Shown piece after piece: positions 30,181 through 30,313 of a stretch of 30,313 bases of DNA. Each line of letters begins with the position of its first letter. Position 1 is the first letter of the stretch. Origin of the DNA: Smittium culicis (lineage: Eukaryota > Kickxellomycota > Harpellomycetes > Harpellales > Legeriomycetaceae); assembly GCA_001970855.1 (NCBI GenBank), contig LSSN01003878.1, positions 1 to 30,313 on the forward strand. Direction: 5' to 3'. Both the position numbers and the translations under genes were made by a program. Under the pieces are notes generated by a model. That model did no database searches. It saw nothing but the letters and a program-made list of their open reading frames with translations, and was not told the DNA's origin.

Positions 30181-30313
30181 TAATAAATAATAAATAATAA
30201 ATAATAAATAATAAATAATAAATAATAAATAATAAATAATAAATAATAAATAATAAATAATAAATAATAAATAATAAATAATAAATAATAAATAATAAAT
30301 AATAAATAATAAA
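30181..30313. repeat. (TAATAAA)19 tandem array at the window end
   Basis: Nineteen uninterrupted copies of the 7-base unit TAATAAA, reaching the last base, preceded by degenerate ATT/AAT repeats from about 30168. The array is cut off by the window edge, so its true length is unknown. It lacks G on either strand and so does not look like a telomere repeat. Confidence 0.95.

Noticed and set aside
30181..30313. Seven-base repeat at the end as a telomere
   Set aside because: Neither strand has the G-rich units of known telomeres; it is a plain A/T satellite.

Overview
This is a very AT-rich piece of fungal nuclear DNA with compact, intron-bearing genes set in long gene-free stretches. I recognise five conserved genes: a secreted tyrosinase, a short heat-shock-factor protein, a cytosolic-type methionyl-tRNA synthetase, a mitochondrial ribosomal protein uL3 and a regulated (neutral-type) trehalase. 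There is also a tandem pair of unknown type II membrane proteins, a cluster of broken coding segments, a MITE-like DNA transposon and two 5'-truncated LINE fragments. The gene set and low GC suggest an early-diverging filamentous fungus. An insect-gut Kickxellomycotina lineage (Harpellales, Smittium-like) would fit, but that placement is inference. Introns are about 77-212 bp, with GT..AG ends and rather loose donor sites.

Layout. 1-1702: AT-rich, no gene seen. 1703-2911 (+): intronless secreted tyrosinase. 2912-6309: mostly gene-free, holding a pogo/Tigger-type MITE (3462-3995) and one exon-like segment (5700-5826). 6310-7138 (+): two-exon HSF-domain gene. 8369-10900 (+): three-exon methionyl-tRNA synthetase with a GST-like N-terminal domain. 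11180-12742 (-): five-exon mitochondrial uL3, convergent with the synthetase. 14220-15528 (+): coding-like segments in shifting frames, either a decayed gene or one I cannot splice. 15811-17004 and 19114-20313 (+): the paralogous membrane proteins. 23514-26038 (+): three-exon trehalase. 26425-27199: LINE remnants. From there to 30313 the DNA is extremely AT-rich, with simple repeats, and ends inside a 19-copy 7-bp tandem array.

The genes do not form an operon-like pathway. They are individually transcribed housekeeping, stress (trehalase, HSF) and surface/secreted (tyrosinase, paired membrane proteins) genes. Several start or splice choices made here differ from the longest open frames: the tyrosinase start moves to 1703, the first membrane protein start moves to 15811, and an apparent hydrophobic N-terminus on the trehalase is intron.
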